A stretch of DNA of 64,000 nucleotides from positions 354,559 to 418,558 of the forward strand of contig NZ_CANMZW010000002.1 of assembly GCF_947502445.1 (NCBI RefSeq). Direction: 5' to 3'. Below, one piece after another: positions 63,818-64,000 of this stretch; position 1 is the stretch's first letter, and each line of letters starts with the position of its first letter. Under the pieces are notes generated by a model. That model searched no databases. It was not told the DNA's origin and saw nothing but the letters and a program-made list of their open reading frames with translations. This DNA is from an uncultured Brevibacillus sp. (GTDB lineage: Bacteria > Bacillota > Bacilli > Brevibacillales > Brevibacillaceae). The position numbers and the translations under genes were made by a program.

Positions 63818-64000
63818 TTAACTAGTCAGAATGGGTGACTTTACAGTATTCAATGTAGAGTTGCCCATTCTTTTTACTTCATCAAATACTTGATATCTAT
63901 ATTCAATTTTATAGTATTCATAGCGGTTTAACCCCTGAATTATTGAGTCAGGCTCCCTTATTCTCGCTGTTTCATTGTTTTTCATCTTCTTCAACCATTT
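63818..64000 (-). CDS. Possible gene fragment cut by the window edge
   Basis: On the minus strand a frame stays open from the right edge for 60 codons to TAA at 63818, reading NETARIREPDSIIQGLNRYE then YYKIEYRYQVFDEV. It overlaps the terminator of the epimerase gene, converging on it. The start, if any, is outside the window. No family recognised; it may be chance. Confidence 0.3.
   Translation of the reverse strand, partial: KWLKKMKNNETARIREPDSIIQGLNRYEYYKIEYRYQVFDEVKRMGNSTLNTVKSPILTS
63828..63875 (+). terminator. Terminator of the epimerase-like gene
   Basis: AGAATGGG (63828-63835) and CCCATTCT (63864-63871) pair perfectly and are followed by TTTTT. Confidence 0.65.

Overview
The window looks like chromosomal DNA from an endospore-forming, moderate-GC Firmicute, most likely Brevibacillus or a close relative (inference from gene content; no ribosomal RNA gene is present to confirm it). 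Pointers are the cotJA-cotJB-cotJC spore-coat operon, a PAS sensor kinase of the sporulation-kinase type, the ylbF and ylbG genes, and a Bacillus-like neighbourhood in which yqhH-yqhG diverges from a glycine-riboswitch-controlled gcvT-gcvPA-gcvPB operon with lipM nearby.

Layout. 1-6070: a cut FMN reductase gene, a YkvI-type membrane protein, a PAS histidine kinase, a secreted M28-type protein that has lost most catalytic residues, and D-amino-acid transaminase (dat). 6100-14740 is an accessory stretch: VOC and ICL/PEP-mutase-like enzymes, a GNAT acetyltransferase, an aldehyde dehydrogenase gene reduced to its two ends, two crotonase paralogues of which the second is fused in frame to a TetR regulator, a recombinase remnant, a frameshifted ISL3-type transposase, and an MFS exporter with an ArsR regulator. 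14900-25450 is core: lipM, murG, the glycine cleavage operon with its tandem riboswitch, yqhH, yqhG and a secreted protein. 25480-43460: ykuS and yqzE homologues, an M1-type metallopeptidase, a HTH/periplasmic-binding-fold regulator divergent from modABC, pxpA, ylbG/ylbF split by a Cys-rich gene, a helicase-associated protein, RNase J, cotJABC, shikimate kinase and a triple-PAS GGDEF-EAL protein.

43690-49450 is a decay zone with a broken nuclease next to an intact one, a secreted WG-repeat-like protein, a truncated MFS gene, a frameshifted Lrp/AsnC gene and a twice-frameshifted small membrane protein. 49500-52180 carries a MarR regulator overlapping a UvrA2-type ABC ATPase, probably a drug-responsive pair.

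52360-61145 is the most system-like part: one minus-strand operon of a creatinase-like M24 protein, an SDR dehydrogenase, HyuA and HyuB (ATP-dependent hydantoinase/oxoprolinase subunits) and two MFS transporters. It starts at a sigma-A-like promoter, passes through a leader with two mutually exclusive hairpins, one an intrinsic terminator, and ends at a strong terminator. A DUF3870 gene diverges from it. The set predicts uptake and breakdown of a cyclic ureide or amide under attenuation control; the substrate is unknown. The window ends with a dipeptidase-like remnant, an NAD-dependent epimerase-like gene and a cut open frame.

Other unexplained structure: a dispersed hairpin repeat (five recognisable copies) sharing a GAAAATAAAG...AGACTGGC core, and a perfect palindrome plus a direct-repeat pair beside the crotonase-TetR fusion. 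No tRNA, rRNA or CRISPR array was seen.
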